From contig NZ_CP135275.1 of assembly GCF_032302195.1 (NCBI RefSeq), positions 248,001 through 312,000 on the forward strand: a stretch of DNA of 64,000 nucleotides. The letters are read 5' to 3'. Source of the stretch: Paenibacillus sp. MMS20-IR301. GTDB taxonomy: Bacteria > Bacillota > Bacilli > Paenibacillales > Paenibacillaceae. The translations under genes and the position numbers were made by a program. This document shows, in pieces, positions 1-8,990 of this stretch. Below the pieces are notes generated by a model, which did not search any database, was not told the DNA's origin, and worked only from the letters and a program-made list of their open reading frames with translations. Positions within the stretch are counted from its first letter, which is position 1. The number at the start of each line of letters is the position of its first letter.

Positions 1-499
1 AAAAAACATTTGACAGAACAGGCGATGTGACAGCACCTTGTGGAAGACTACCATTTAGCGTTACTATTTTCATAATAAAATCCAATAACGATATATCTTC
101 ATTAATTTTAATATCATCATCAATAGTATATTTTAATACTTCTCTTAGTTTCTTTTCCTTAATAGATTCAAAAAAATTTTTTATATCTAATCTTAAATAG
201 AAATTATGATTTATATGTGGTTTTAAATAATCATAGTATGATTTTCCTTTAACATAGCCGTATGCGTAGTTTGATAGTGGAATGAAATCAAAATAATTAT
301 TTTTTAATTGTTTTTGAATTTTAAATAAAACATGCTCATTGTCAATACACTGTAAAATTCTATCAGAATTATCTTTCTTTTTTATGGTTTTTGTGTAATA
401 TGCCTCAGGTATTGACTCTAACATTAAAGAGTCAATATGTTCGGTTACACTCCCACGAAGGACTTTTTTTTCAAAATTATTTAAACTTTCAATGCGCAC
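1..499 (-). CDS. Retron-type reverse transcriptase, N-terminal part (runs off the left edge)
   Basis: Only the first 166 codons are inside the window; the gene continues beyond position 1. It starts at GTG (499-497) after an AGGAG box; an in-frame TGA just upstream excludes an earlier start. Translation shows the reverse-transcriptase fold: YGYVKGKS at residues 80-87, motif A LRLDIKNFFESI at 102-113 with catalytic Asp105, and LPQGAVTSPVLSN at 152-164, which is the form common in retron and group II intron enzymes. The YxDD catalytic box would lie outside the window. Known for the family: retron RTs copy an adjacent msr-msd RNA into msDNA that guards an effector. The structured RNA and the ATPase-TOPRIM gene immediately upstream on the same strand favour a retron over an intron RT. 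The sequence is AT-rich like its island neighbours. Confidence 0.88.
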   Translation of the reverse strand, partial: MRIESLNNFEKKVLRGSVTEHIDSLMLESIPEAYYTKTIKKKDNSDRILQCIDNEHVLFKIQKQLKNNYFDFIPLSNYAYGYVKGKSYYDYLKPHINHNFYLRLDIKNFFESIKEKKLREVLKYTIDDDIKINEDISLLDFIMKIVTLNGSLPQGAVTSPVLSNVF

Positions 500-526
500 A
501 TTTCATTTCTCCTAAGATATAAGTAT

Positions 527-752
527 AAGGGTAAGTACATCCCAGAATCTCGAAATTGATCAGCTAGTAGGCCAATTTGCGTAAAATAGTCGAGCGCGAC
601 AATTAGCAAGCCTAAAACCATGGATTTTCCCTAAAACCGCTAATGGAACGTTACAAGAGCTTTTTAGTTTCTTGATACTAGGGATAAAAAAACTTTTCAT
701 CATGGCATCCATAGTCAAAATACAACTATATCAGATTTTACTACTTACCCTT
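527..752 (-). ncRNA. Probable retron msr-msd non-coding RNA
   Basis: The space between the effector-like gene and the RT start is bounded by an 11-bp perfect inverted repeat: TACTTACCCTT at 742-752 and its complement at 527-537 (plus-strand coordinates). This matches the a1/a2 pairing that closes retron RNAs, and the base right after a1 in the transcript (741) is the G expected at a branch point. Inside are further inverted repeats: 602-607/639-644 (ATTAGC/GCTAAT), 589-592/597-600 (GTCG/CGAC) and 711-715/725-729. The RT start lies 27 bases downstream of a2. The RNA has no coding potential. The ends and the msr/msd boundary are inferred, not measured. Confidence 0.72.
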
Positions 753-767
753 TACTTTACAATAATC

Positions 768-2852
768 TTACACCATTCCCTCTAATCGATCAATTACCTT
801 TCCTAATTCAGGAAAACTCGCATGGAACAAACTTCTATTAATAAATATGTTTTCAGTCTTCACTAAGTCTAATTTATTATTAAAAAACCAGTTAAGATAT
901 AAAGTGATCCATCCACTAGTTTTATCGCCAAAATCAAGATTTGATTTTTCTAATTCATTACGAATTTCTTTAATTATTTTAAAGATCTTCACAAACTCTG
1001 AATTAGAACTAGCATTCTTATCTTCTTTCTTACCATTTAACCACTCCGTTTTCCCGAAAAAGATTACCCTAAGTAAACTAGTTTTTTGACTATCAGTTTG
1101 TAAAGAAGTATATAGGGTTTCAAATTTTGAATCTTCCCAGTTGTATCCTTTAACCCATTCATAGAACAGATGATAGTTTGCCCTATTAATAATTGCTCCT
1201 TCTATAGTCGTTTCGAATGGCATAAAGTTATATTGAGCATAATATTGTTGCATTAATTCAATTAACTCATATCTTTCCTGATTTTGCTTAATACAAAGTC
1301 CAGTAGAATCTATCTCAAATGTAGTAAATTTTAGCTTTTCTGCAATCTCGTTTCTAATTCTAAAAGTATCCTTAAACTTCTTTTTGTAATGGTATTTTTC
1401 GCGATTCACAATATTGTTATTCTTCATTACATTCAGATAGGCGTTACCTGACGTTTTATATTTTTTTGACTTAGAAGAATAATTCAATATCTTATCCATA
1501 TCAATTAGAACTAGATATTTAATTTTTGACTTCCTGTCATTCGGATTAACCAGTTTAAGCTTATCTTCTTTTCCATCAAAAGAATAAATATCTACTCTAT
1601 GTAGTTTAGGAAACAAAGTACGAAGATATCCATTTCTGAATATCTCTAATTCTGTTTCTCCTTCAACAAATAAACATATCTCGGAGAAGAATAGATTAGC
1701 TTCATTATCTGATAACAGTTTATATTTTTTCTGTTTAAATCCATTGATTCTTGTAATATGAGACTTATTAAATAATTCAGTGTTGGTAACATGAAATATT
1801 TCATACTCCTCATTTTCAATAATAATATTTTTAGTGAATGATGGAGAATGAGTAGAAAATATCCATTTGGTTGTGACATATCTATCATATTGCTTAATTT
1901 CTCTAACAAATTCCTCTATTTTTTTTAAATGAATGTGTAATTCTGGTTCATCTATCATGATTAATGGACTTGAGAGATGCTTATTCTCAAATAATCGCAA
2001 TATTAATTTTACATATAAACTCATAAATGAATATGAGTTCATTCCATAAGAACCTAATTTCAACTGATGAGACTCATAATCAAAATCTTTACCACCCAAT
2101 TGTAGCTGTATTATCTGGCTGATTTTTTCATAAACACTATCCTGACGAATTTTAATATTCGATTTTTCAAATTCTTCAATAATTCCATAAATAACGTTTT
2201 CATAATTCCCTTCAATTTCTTCATCCAATTCAAAAACACCTTTTATACTTTTACTTATAGATACTTTTTTTCTGAAAGGAGCTATCTCTCCAATAACTTT
2301 CCATATCAACTCCCAATTATAAAGATTAATATTTCTAGACTCTAAAAAGAAAATTGGAAATCTTACCGAAACGAAGGCTCTAAAGTCATATTCCTTCACG
2401 TTCCAATATATAGATTTATTCCTTCTGTTGTACTTTAAAGTCAAAGTACATTTATTGTTTGTAGTATATTCTTCAACATAATTCATGATTTTATCTACGA
2501 TTTCATTTGTAGGGTCTATGTTACTACCAAAATCATTAAATTTCATTTTAGAGAAGAACTCACTAAAAAAACCTTCAAAAGGATCAGTAATAGTTTGCAC
2601 TTTATTGATCAGTTCACTGAAATCATATTCTACGGAAATTTCAATTTCATCATTATAAGGATTAGTTTTATTAAACATTGAATCATCAAACACTTCTCTT
2701 GTTAGATTAAGATGAAAAAAATATAATATCTTCATGATATTAGTTTTACCAACATTATTAATTCCAATAAAACAATTAACGTTTTTCTTTAAATTCAACT
2801 CCATGAACTCTATTGATTTACAATTTTTTATTGTAATTTTATTAATGGACAT
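768..2852 (-). CDS. OLD-like ATPase with C-terminal TOPRIM domain, probable retron effector
   Basis: About 694 aa. An ABC-type ATPase core is visible: Walker A GINNVGKT near residue 33, Walker B LIMIDEPE near 300-306 (Asp304, Glu305) and an H-loop STHSP near 336-340, followed by a TOPRIM domain with VEGETE (about 399-404) and the acidic pair IDMD (454-456); numbering is from the longest reading frame. OLD-family proteins couple ATP binding to a metal-dependent TOPRIM nuclease. The upstream ATG at 2861 abuts the AAAGGG box, so the ATG at 2852 is the better start. Its stop is 15 bases before the retron RNA, on the same strand, so the gene, RNA and RT look like one unit. Known precedent: Retron-Eco8 uses an OLD-family nuclease. 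A stand-alone OLD or Gabija-like ATPase is the alternative, but no UvrD-like helicase partner is present. Confidence 0.85.
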   Translation of the reverse strand: MSINKITIKNCKSIEFMELNLKKNVNCFIGINNVGKTNIMKILYFFHLNLTREVFDDSMFNKTNPYNDEIEISVEYDFSELINKVQTITDPFEGFFSEFFSKMKFNDFGSNIDPTNEIVDKIMNYVEEYTTNNKCTLTLKYNRRNKSIYWNVKEYDFRAFVSVRFPIFFLESRNINLYNWELIWKVIGEIAPFRKKVSISKSIKGVFELDEEIEGNYENVIYGIIEEFEKSNIKIRQDSVYEKISQIIQLQLGGKDFDYESHQLKLGSYGMNSYSFMSLYVKLILRLFENKHLSSPLIMIDEPELHIHLKKIEEFVREIKQYDRYVTTKWIFSTHSPSFTKNIIIENEEYEIFHVTNTELFNKSHITRINGFKQKKYKLLSDNEANLFFSEICLFVEGETELEIFRNGYLRTLFPKLHRVDIYSFDGKEDKLKLVNPNDRKSKIKYLVLIDMDKILNYSSKSKKYKTSGNAYLNVMKNNNIVNREKYHYKKKFKDTFRIRNEIAEKLKFTTFEIDSTGLCIKQNQERYELIELMQQYYAQYNFMPFETTIEGAIINRANYHLFYEWVKGYNWEDSKFETLYTSLQTDSQKTSLLRVIFFGKTEWLNGKKEDKNASSNSEFVKIFKIIKEIRNELEKSNLDFGDKTSGWITLYLNWFFNNKLDLVKTENIFINRSLFHASFPELGKVIDRLEGMV

Positions 2853-3025
2853 CAAAACCATCCCTTTAAATTGTGGTCCCCATATCTAGTTTAGTGTATG
2901 GTTTCCCATCTACATTTTGCTGATTCCACCTGGTCTTAGTATAAGCTCGTACATCTGAGTCTCCTATTGGGAACTAAATCAACTCTAGTACAAAGAATAA
3001 TCCTTCCACCAGTATTGAACATTAG

Positions 3026-3601
3026 TCAGAAATCAAGGGTAACTTCTTGAGCTTTTTTGAAATCATCAGTCCATCTACTGCTCACATTTTTAGCATTACA
3101 CAGTTTATAAGCATCATTCCCCAATAATAACCTTGTCTTTTCAAGATTTTTGGGAGTAACTTTGTTATCTTTGGTTGTGTTATCTAGCCACCCCATAAAA
3201 TATATTTTATCAGCTTCTTCCACATCTTTTCGATAACCCGCTATTTCATGTGGTTTGGGAGTATTCTTCCCATCAGCTTTTTGTGGAATGTTCTTATTAA
3301 ACTCGCAGAAGAAATAGATGGGCTTAAATTTATTTGTGGGATTAAATTGCAATCCAAGAATTCGACATAATTCAGAATACTTTTCGTAGGACACGGTTGA
3401 ATCAATAATAAATCCTTTTTTAACATCCGCTTCAAAATAGAAGTTTTCAGCTTTCACACCAAACATTAATTTGTAAGGATTTTCATCAATGAAAAAAAAC
3501 ACATCGAAAGCCACGTTATTGTATCCGAAACCAAATCTATACCTTTTAAGGCTGAGTCGCCGCATATCATTGTATAAAGAAATGATTCCGTCTAGTTTCA
3601 T
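3026..3601 (-). CDS. Uncharacterised protein, possibly DUF6037 family
   Basis: A 191-aa soluble protein with an AGAAGGTGG box six bases before its ATG. The N-terminal half is rich in beta-forming aromatic segments (FDVFFFIDENPYKLMFGVK; FYFEADVKKGF), and the C-terminal part is basic. I see no catalytic motif, signal peptide or membrane segment. The N-terminal pattern reminds me of DUF6037 proteins, but this is recalled similarity only. It lies between the ABC-3C operon and the retron on the same strand, with gaps of about 230 and 170 bases, so it may be transcribed alone or belong to either defence system. AT-rich composition matches the island. Confidence 0.6.
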   Translation of the reverse strand: MKLDGIISLYNDMRRLSLKRYRFGFGYNNVAFDVFFFIDENPYKLMFGVKAENFYFEADVKKGFIIDSTVSYEKYSELCRILGLQFNPTNKFKPIYFFCEFNKNIPQKADGKNTPKPHEIAGYRKDVEEADKIYFMGWLDNTTKDNKVTPKNLEKTRLLLGNDAYKLCNAKNVSSRWTDDFKKAQEVTLDF

Positions 3602-3832
3602 GTTCTACCACCTTCTCTTAGCATTTCTCACGGCATGACAACACATCCTGTAGTGATCAAGCCGTTTTAATTAAATTCATTGTTTGCATAAAAAACATTT
3701 GTCGCAGGGAAAATGCTGAGAAAGCTCTATAGGATAAGTTCTGCGTTTGAGTACGCCGTAGCGCTCGGAAAAGAAAAATGTAGACACAAAACAGACTTCA
3801 AGTATGGCAAACCCAAGCTAGTTTACTTTTTA

Positions 3833-5710
3833 TCAAATCATTGATTCCGGTATTAACGCATTTCCATTTTTAAACTCGTTATCAACCAAGTTGACATTTA
3901 TTAAATTTGCTTCTTCCCATATAGTTTGAGGTATATGCTCAAAAATAATCATTTGAAAAGAATGATTATACTCTTGGTTAATACGTGTAATAAAATCATT
4001 CAGGACAGTAAATGCAACTGTGATTTTGGTTCTATCGTCTTGTGGTATTTGCGACCACGACTTCTTATCATCTTTTCTTTTTCTGTCCTCACCGTAGTAA
4101 GGTCGGCTAGGCTGATCTAGGATTAAGAAACTCGGCACAAATGGCGCTTGTTGCTTTATTATTAGTTCATGTAATCCAAGCATGAAACAAATATGCATAA
4201 ACATGTGATTGGAACTGCTACCCACAATTGAAGGTACAAGAGACCCTGGCTTTTTTAATTGCAACACTTTTTTTCTATAATCAAATACTGGTTGGTAACC
4301 TTCATATATTCCAAGAGCATTAGACGACTCTATTAAATATTTTTGAATTAATTCCTCTAATAATCTAATAACTAATTCCCTATCAACAATTTCATTCTCT
4401 AGCACAGATTTTAATTGATCGAGTTCTTCTTGTTTTTTTTGTAAATCATTCTCGCTAAAATCTTTTTGTTCACCATTGGCGTATAGCTCCAATTTAGCTT
4501 TAATTTCCCCAATGAATATAAATTTTTCAACTTCAGAATTAAAAGATTTTTTTCTTATTGGCAGTTTGTCTATTTCCTTTTGAATACTTTCCAGTTCACT
4601 CTTCAGTTTTTTTATATCTCCAACCAAATTCATATCAAAAGGTCTTTTGTCTGTAAGTTCATTTTTAATTTTTCTCATTTCTTTATCCAAAATATCCATT
4701 AAAACCGACAAATCAGGATGTTGAATGAGTTCACCAAACTTTTCATTTAGATACTCTAAGGGCTTCAAGCTTTCAAAAGTAGTCGATTTAAGATGTATAT
4801 AATTGTTATATTCGTCCATAAATTTACTGTAACTTCTTATATTAAATCTTAATTCGTTTTTCTTCTTTTGTAATTTTTCTAGTTGTTTTAGATTATCTGA
4901 TGTATTAATCGAAGTTGCATTAGAGATAATCATTTTCAAATTTACAACATCATTATCTAATGAGCGGGATTCATTTGTAATTAAATCGAATTCTTTTGCC
5001 TTTCTTACAATCTCTCTTAAATTTGCATCAAATGCATTTTTTTCTTTTTCAACTGCAGTCTTTTGTCGTTCTAATCTAACAATATCTTTTTCCAAATTAG
5101 ATATTTTTTCTTTAATTAATATGTTTTTTACTGAATCTATACCAGTTGCAAGGTCAAAGATTCTATGTAATGCTTCAGAGTATTTTTCATCATTTTGTTT
5201 ATCAAAAAACACTTCGCTATGATCAATTGTATCCCCCGATTGAGTGTTAAACATAAAAAAATATCTAAGTGATATTTTACTTCCGGCCTTAAGATTTCTA
5301 CCACTATAAGGAATCACAACATTACTATCGATACTAAATTCTTTCTCAATTACATTTTTTAATTCTGTATCAGATATGTTCTGAAAAGGTTCCTGTGGCA
5401 CTTCTCCTATCGGTGAAAAGTAGTACATAGAACTCACTTTTCTGTTCTCAGTTAAGGCGCCTCTTGCGATAAGATACTCTTTATCATTGATATAAAATTT
5501 TAGTCCATACCAAGAAATGTTCTCATTAATTTTTTCTTGGGGAATTTTAGTTTTACTTGCAAAAAAACAGTAGTCAATAATATCGATAATAACTGATTTA
5601 CCAGTTCCACTGTCTCCAGTTATTACATTTATTTTGTTTTCTTCAAACTCAATAATACGGACTTTATTATTTTTGAGCCAAAGGACAATTTCCTTAATCA
5701 CAAATCTCAT
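3833..5710 (-). CDS. DUF3732 SMC-like ATPase of an ABC-three-component system
   Basis: A 625-aa SMC/RecN-like ATPase. It has Walker A GDSGTGKS at residues 32-39, a long charged, heptad-rich central region (about 195-470) consistent with a coiled coil, and a C-terminal Walker B LILDQPS with Asp532 followed by Gln533 in place of the usual Glu, then an H-loop-like His592 in FEHIP. The LDQPS form is, to my knowledge, usual for DUF3732 proteins. Its ATG overlaps the stop of the upstream middle-component gene (ATGA), so the two are translationally coupled. In described ABC-3C systems such an ATPase works with a middle component and a nuclease or other effector, probably against phage or plasmids. 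Confidence 0.85.
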   Translation of the reverse strand: MRFVIKEIVLWLKNNKVRIIEFEENKINVITGDSGTGKSVIIDIIDYCFFASKTKIPQEKINENISWYGLKFYINDKEYLIARGALTENRKVSSMYYFSPIGEVPQEPFQNISDTELKNVIEKEFSIDSNVVIPYSGRNLKAGSKISLRYFFMFNTQSGDTIDHSEVFFDKQNDEKYSEALHRIFDLATGIDSVKNILIKEKISNLEKDIVRLERQKTAVEKEKNAFDANLREIVRKAKEFDLITNESRSLDNDVVNLKMIISNATSINTSDNLKQLEKLQKKKNELRFNIRSYSKFMDEYNNYIHLKSTTFESLKPLEYLNEKFGELIQHPDLSVLMDILDKEMRKIKNELTDKRPFDMNLVGDIKKLKSELESIQKEIDKLPIRKKSFNSEVEKFIFIGEIKAKLELYANGEQKDFSENDLQKKQEELDQLKSVLENEIVDRELVIRLLEELIQKYLIESSNALGIYEGYQPVFDYRKKVLQLKKPGSLVPSIVGSSSNHMFMHICFMLGLHELIIKQQAPFVPSFLILDQPSRPYYGEDRKRKDDKKSWSQIPQDDRTKITVAFTVLNDFITRINQEYNHSFQMIIFEHIPQTIWEEANLINVNLVDNEFKNGNALIPESMI

Positions 5711-6165
5711 AGTTTCACCCTCAGTTGTAAATATAAATTTCTTTCATTATCTGTAAGAATTGTTGCGAGTTTCGGTGCGGCCTCTGCTATATTTAAAGCT
5801 CTTTGTCCTACCGTATCTTTTTCTAACTTAAGCGATTCTTGTTCATTTAAAATTATCTGAGAATCTTGTATTTGTATTAAACGAATTTCTTTAAGAAATA
5901 ATAAAGAGTTAATCGATAAAGTTAAAAACGAATAATATCTTTCGTTATAATTTGAGAAATAGCTTGGTTTTTTAATGATAAACTCTTCAAGACTTCTTAT
6001 TGTTGTATTATTATTTTTCAGAAAATCTAAAGATCCTTGGTGAGAAACAATCGGGAATATTAATAGCGCCTTTGAGATACTTATATATTTTAAATGTTGA
6101 AGAACTGAATAAATAGATATCGCACAAATAATTTCATTGTTATATAGGTCACTTTGTGGGATCAT
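5707..6165 (-). CDS. ABC-three-component system middle component
   Basis: About 152 aa from the ATG at 6165, giving MIPQSDLYNNEIICAIS. This start has a GGAGGAG box at about 6178-6184 and overlaps the effector stop (6149-6151) by 17 bases; a longer reading frame from 6240 would overlap the effector by 92 bases and has no such support. The protein is small, helical and hydrophobic-rich with no catalytic motif, which fits the winged-helix-like middle component of ABC-3C systems. It is coupled to the downstream ATPase by an ATGA overlap. Identification rests mainly on position between an effector and a DUF3732 ATPase plus general resemblance. Confidence 0.78.
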   Translation of the reverse strand: MIPQSDLYNNEIICAISIYSVLQHLKYISISKALLIFPIVSHQGSLDFLKNNNTTIRSLEEFIIKKPSYFSNYNERYYSFLTLSINSLLFLKEIRLIQIQDSQIILNEQESLKLEKDTVGQRALNIAEAAPKLATILTDNERNLYLQLRVKL

Positions 6166-7411
6166 TTTTTTTATATTTCTCCTCCCAATCGAATCGCCAG
6201 CCGATAATCGGCTTGTTTGACAATAGATAGTATTGTCCATTGCTTAACTCAGTATCTAAAGGAGTTTCATCGATTATTAGTTCCTTTTTTCTTATCTCAT
6301 CTAGGCATTTTTGCCCTGCAAGAGCTATTTCTTTTTCTGTTGGAGTTGACACATTTAACATAATATCTAAATTGATTTCTCTATGCGCTTCATCATAAGT
6401 GTTTTTCCACTTCGTAACACAATCTTGCTCAAAATGCTCAAGTTGTTCTTTAACAATAAACCCTTTTTTTAACCATTCAGATATATGATTATCAGTTCGC
6501 AGCATATGGCTTGCCAGACGCAATTTTTCAGCAGTAGCGTTATTATTTATTGCGTAGATTTCTTTTAATTGGATAATAAAGAGTTGATCATCAATTGGCT
6601 TATCAAAATGAACTGGATCATTATTTATCGGCAATTTATCATTTCTTCCTTTATCAAACAATACATGATAATTACGATAAAATTCTTCAAATGTTATGAT
6701 ATTTTTAACTTTTGATTTTATATTTATATAATTACGTTTTCTTATGTTACTATCAACTGCTTCAAAAACATCATCTATCTTCGATTCCTTTACTTGCTTT
6801 GATTTAATTCTACTTTTGATCTTAGTAATAAGATCATCTTGGTCTAGCTCAAACTCAAGTTTTTTCAAAAACTCTATAAGCCATCGATTGGATTGGTTTT
6901 CGATTTGTTTCATATATTTATTGAGTGTTGTATCAGTTGTCCCTTTTATTAAATTATCTAAATAACTTTTAAAATCTTGTATACTTGTTTTATTAAGTTT
7001 GAAATCTTTAACTTTTTGAAGAAAAGCATTATTATCATTATCTGCTTTATTCGATACTATGATAAAAGTGGTTTTTTTTATGAAATTCGATTGATCATTC
7101 CAACTATTTCTTCCATCAAGGGGATCATTAATAATTGTCGCCCAATTATAAAGACTTTTCCACAAGTCACCATCTCGCTCTGAAAGATTAACTATTTTGC
7201 CGGAAGTATTTGTTTGAACTGTATGTTTTAATTGAAGTAATACCATCTGACCATCCGATAAATTAATATGAACATCATCCTTTACTTCGATACCTATTTC
7301 CTCACCTTCTTCAAGTCCTAAAAGTCGGTATAAGAAATAGTAATATTGATAATCAAAACCTATTGATTTATTATCAGCGGTTGTTTTATCTTGAAAAGTA
7401 CTCAAATGCAC
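6149..7411 (-). CDS. ABC-three-component effector with Cap4/DUF4297-like nuclease N-terminus
   Basis: A 420-aa protein, first gene of the ABC-3C operon. The N-terminus carries a PD-(D/E)XK-like pattern resembling Cap4/DUF4297 dsDNA endonucleases: GFDYQYYYFLYRLL (18-31), IEVKDDV with Glu42 and Asp45-Asp46, and LLQLKHT with Gln60 and Lys62. The C-terminal third (about 270-400), with FIIQLKEIYAIN and a W-rich ISEWLKKGF segment, looks like the associating domain that ABC-3C effectors use to dock with their partners. The open frame starts at GTG 7411 just 3 bases after GAGG; the TTG at 7405 has better spacing and could be the real start. The likely role is DNA cleavage triggered by the ATPase. Confidence 0.8.
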   Translation of the reverse strand: MHLSTFQDKTTADNKSIGFDYQYYYFLYRLLGLEEGEEIGIEVKDDVHINLSDGQMVLLQLKHTVQTNTSGKIVNLSERDGDLWKSLYNWATIINDPLDGRNSWNDQSNFIKKTTFIIVSNKADNDNNAFLQKVKDFKLNKTSIQDFKSYLDNLIKGTTDTTLNKYMKQIENQSNRWLIEFLKKLEFELDQDDLITKIKSRIKSKQVKESKIDDVFEAVDSNIRKRNYINIKSKVKNIITFEEFYRNYHVLFDKGRNDKLPINNDPVHFDKPIDDQLFIIQLKEIYAINNNATAEKLRLASHMLRTDNHISEWLKKGFIVKEQLEHFEQDCVTKWKNTYDEAHREINLDIMLNVSTPTEKEIALAGQKCLDEIRKKELIIDETPLDTELSNGQYYLLSNKPIIGWRFDWEEKYKKNDPTK

Positions 7412-7848
7412 ACACCTCTAATTCACTATTTATAAATATGCCGACAAATCCCAATATTCCTTTATGCATTAGCGCACTCACAGCTATTCTCAAACCTTAA
7501 CAACTGATGTCTTTTCTTATTAATAAGATATTTATTTCATTCTCTATAAGCATTGCTCCCGAATTATCCTCGCTTCAATCCATAAAACTAGAAGTTCAAA
7601 AATGCTTGAAATCCTATACCTTTACCTCAAATAACCTGTATTTATTCTAACTTAGTTCTATTAACTCAAAACAAAGCAGGACTTTTAAACTAAGCTAAAA
7701 TACATATTTCGTCATTTTCTTACCATCACCTTCCAAACAAACGTTCTATTACCAGGGAGATATGAATATATTTCGTGAACTGTCGTTTTTCAAATCTATA
7801 TTATAAATTTGAATCATAACAAAATAGATGTTAGAGGGGAGCAAACAG
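7412..7848. other. Non-coding AT-rich divergent spacer
   Basis: No credible gene. It separates the leftward ABC-3C operon from the rightward radC remnant and must hold both promoters. I see no convincing -35/-10 pair, operator or structured RNA in it. Confidence 0.5.
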
Positions 7849-8451
7849 ATGAATCAAGAACTAAAGAATTTGGTATTAGAATCATTAAGAGAAAGACAAG
7901 ATAGTTATGCAATCAAAGAATTATTTGAAAAATTCCCTACAGCAACAGAATTAGTAACCGCAACAGAAAAACAATTACAATCTGTAAAAGGTAACGGAAA
8001 AGGTAAGGCACGGCAAATTACAGCTATGCTTAAACTTGCAAAAGCACTCACCTACCCTGAGCAGACTAACAATTCTATTCGAAGTCCCAAAGACGTATAT
8101 AATCTCCTCGAACCCGAACTCCGCTTTGAACAGAAAGAACACTTCATTTGTCTATTCCTCAATACCAAGAACCGCCTCATCTTCAAAGAAGTCATCTCCA
8201 TAGGCTCTCTGAACGCCGCCATCGTTCATCCCAGAGAAGTATTCATTCCATGCAGCAATCAAACGCTGTAGCGCCTCGCTCATTTGCGCTCACAACCATC
8301 CGAGCGGTGACCCGGAGCCGTCAATTGAAGACGTGAATCTGACGAAACGCCTCATAGCTGCTGGGGAAATCATAGGAATAGAAGTCCTTGATCATGTAAT
8401 TATTGGCGGAAATCGGTACTACAGTTCGAAAGAGCACGGCTTGATATAATC
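7849..8451 (+). pseudogene. radC: radC-like gene (JAMM/MPN+ domain), frameshifted
   Basis: The reading frame starts at ATG 7849, seven bases after AGAGGGGAG; an in-frame ATG at 7828 lacks a box. The N-terminus has the RadC helix-hairpin-helix region (VKGNGKGKARQITAMLKLAKAL) and runs into IGSLNAAIVHPREVF, where the frame is lost and stops at 8271. The sequence resumes in another frame as CSASLICAHNHPSGDPEPS, with the JAMM motif HNHPSGDP, and ends with a normal C-terminus at the TAA 8449-8451. At the break, ATTC is present twice (about 8242-8250), so a 4-base duplication explains the shift. RadC-family genes are frequent in mobile and defence islands. Unless the base calls are wrong, the product lacks its metal site. 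Confidence 0.85.
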
Positions 8452-8626
8452 GAACTTCAACCTAAATATTGTATGTTCCCCTTAATAAAAACCTCTCCGT
8501 AAATACCTATGGCATCCGAATTGCCACACCCTGTATTAATTCATGGTTATAACCACTTAAATCCTCACTATATCCTGTTGAGCATCCTTCCAAAAAATTC
8601 TATCGTTTTGTTAGGGGTGAGGGGAA

Positions 8627-8854
8627 TTGAACAACATCGAATTTATCGGAGAAAGCATCCGAATTCTGCGTACTGGTAAAGGACAGAGCCAGGAACAACT
8701 GGCTTTGAATGCAGGAGTAAACACATCCTACATAGGCCAGATCGAACGTGGAGAGAAGAATCCAACGATAAAAACTTTGGAGAAAATAGCGCTAGCTCTC
8801 GAAGTAACCTTACTTGATTTACTTTTACACTCAAATCCTACGAATAGAGCGTGA
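8627..8854 (+). CDS. Small XRE/Cro-CI family helix-turn-helix regulator
   Basis: A 75-aa protein, almost entirely one HTH_3 domain: IRILRTGKGQSQEQLALNAG, then VNTSYIGQIERGEKNP as recognition helix and the usual LEKIALALEV tail. It starts at TTG 8627 after GGTGAGGGG. It stands alone at the edge of the AT-rich island, about 190 bases from the tRNA-Leu gene. Such single-domain regulators often control restriction-modification or integrative-element genes; no such target is next to it here. The target is unknown. Confidence 0.85.
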   Translation: MNNIEFIGESIRILRTGKGQSQEQLALNAGVNTSYIGQIERGEKNPTIKTLEKIALALEVTLLDLLLHSNPTNRA

Positions 8855-8962
8855 CAGAATTCTCGAACGCAAAGCATGAGCTAGAACCGTTCGTCGTGAA
8901 GTCAGTTCAAGCATCATTCCGAGCGTATTGGAAACCTCGAATTTACACGAAAAAGAGGCACC

Positions 8963-8982
8963 GTTAGCAAAATGTTAGCAAA
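8963..8982. repeat. Tandem GTTAGCAAA repeat near the tRNA end
   Basis: GTTAGCAAA occurs at 8963-8971 and again at 8974-8982, eleven bases apart, just outside the tRNA-Leu terminator. Spaced direct repeats of this kind are typical of integrase arm-binding regions beside tRNA attachment sites, so this may be a remnant of an element junction. No integrase gene is in the window, so this is a suggestion only. Confidence 0.4.
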
Positions 8983-8990
8983 TCATCTTA

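Noticed and set aside
1..499. Group II intron reverse transcriptase
   Set aside because: No intron RNA domains are seen upstream; instead there is an a1/a2-like inverted repeat and a defence effector gene. The cut gene leaves some doubt.
768..2852. Gabija system
   Set aside because: The OLD-like ATPase would fit GajA, but no UvrD-like helicase GajB gene is adjacent.
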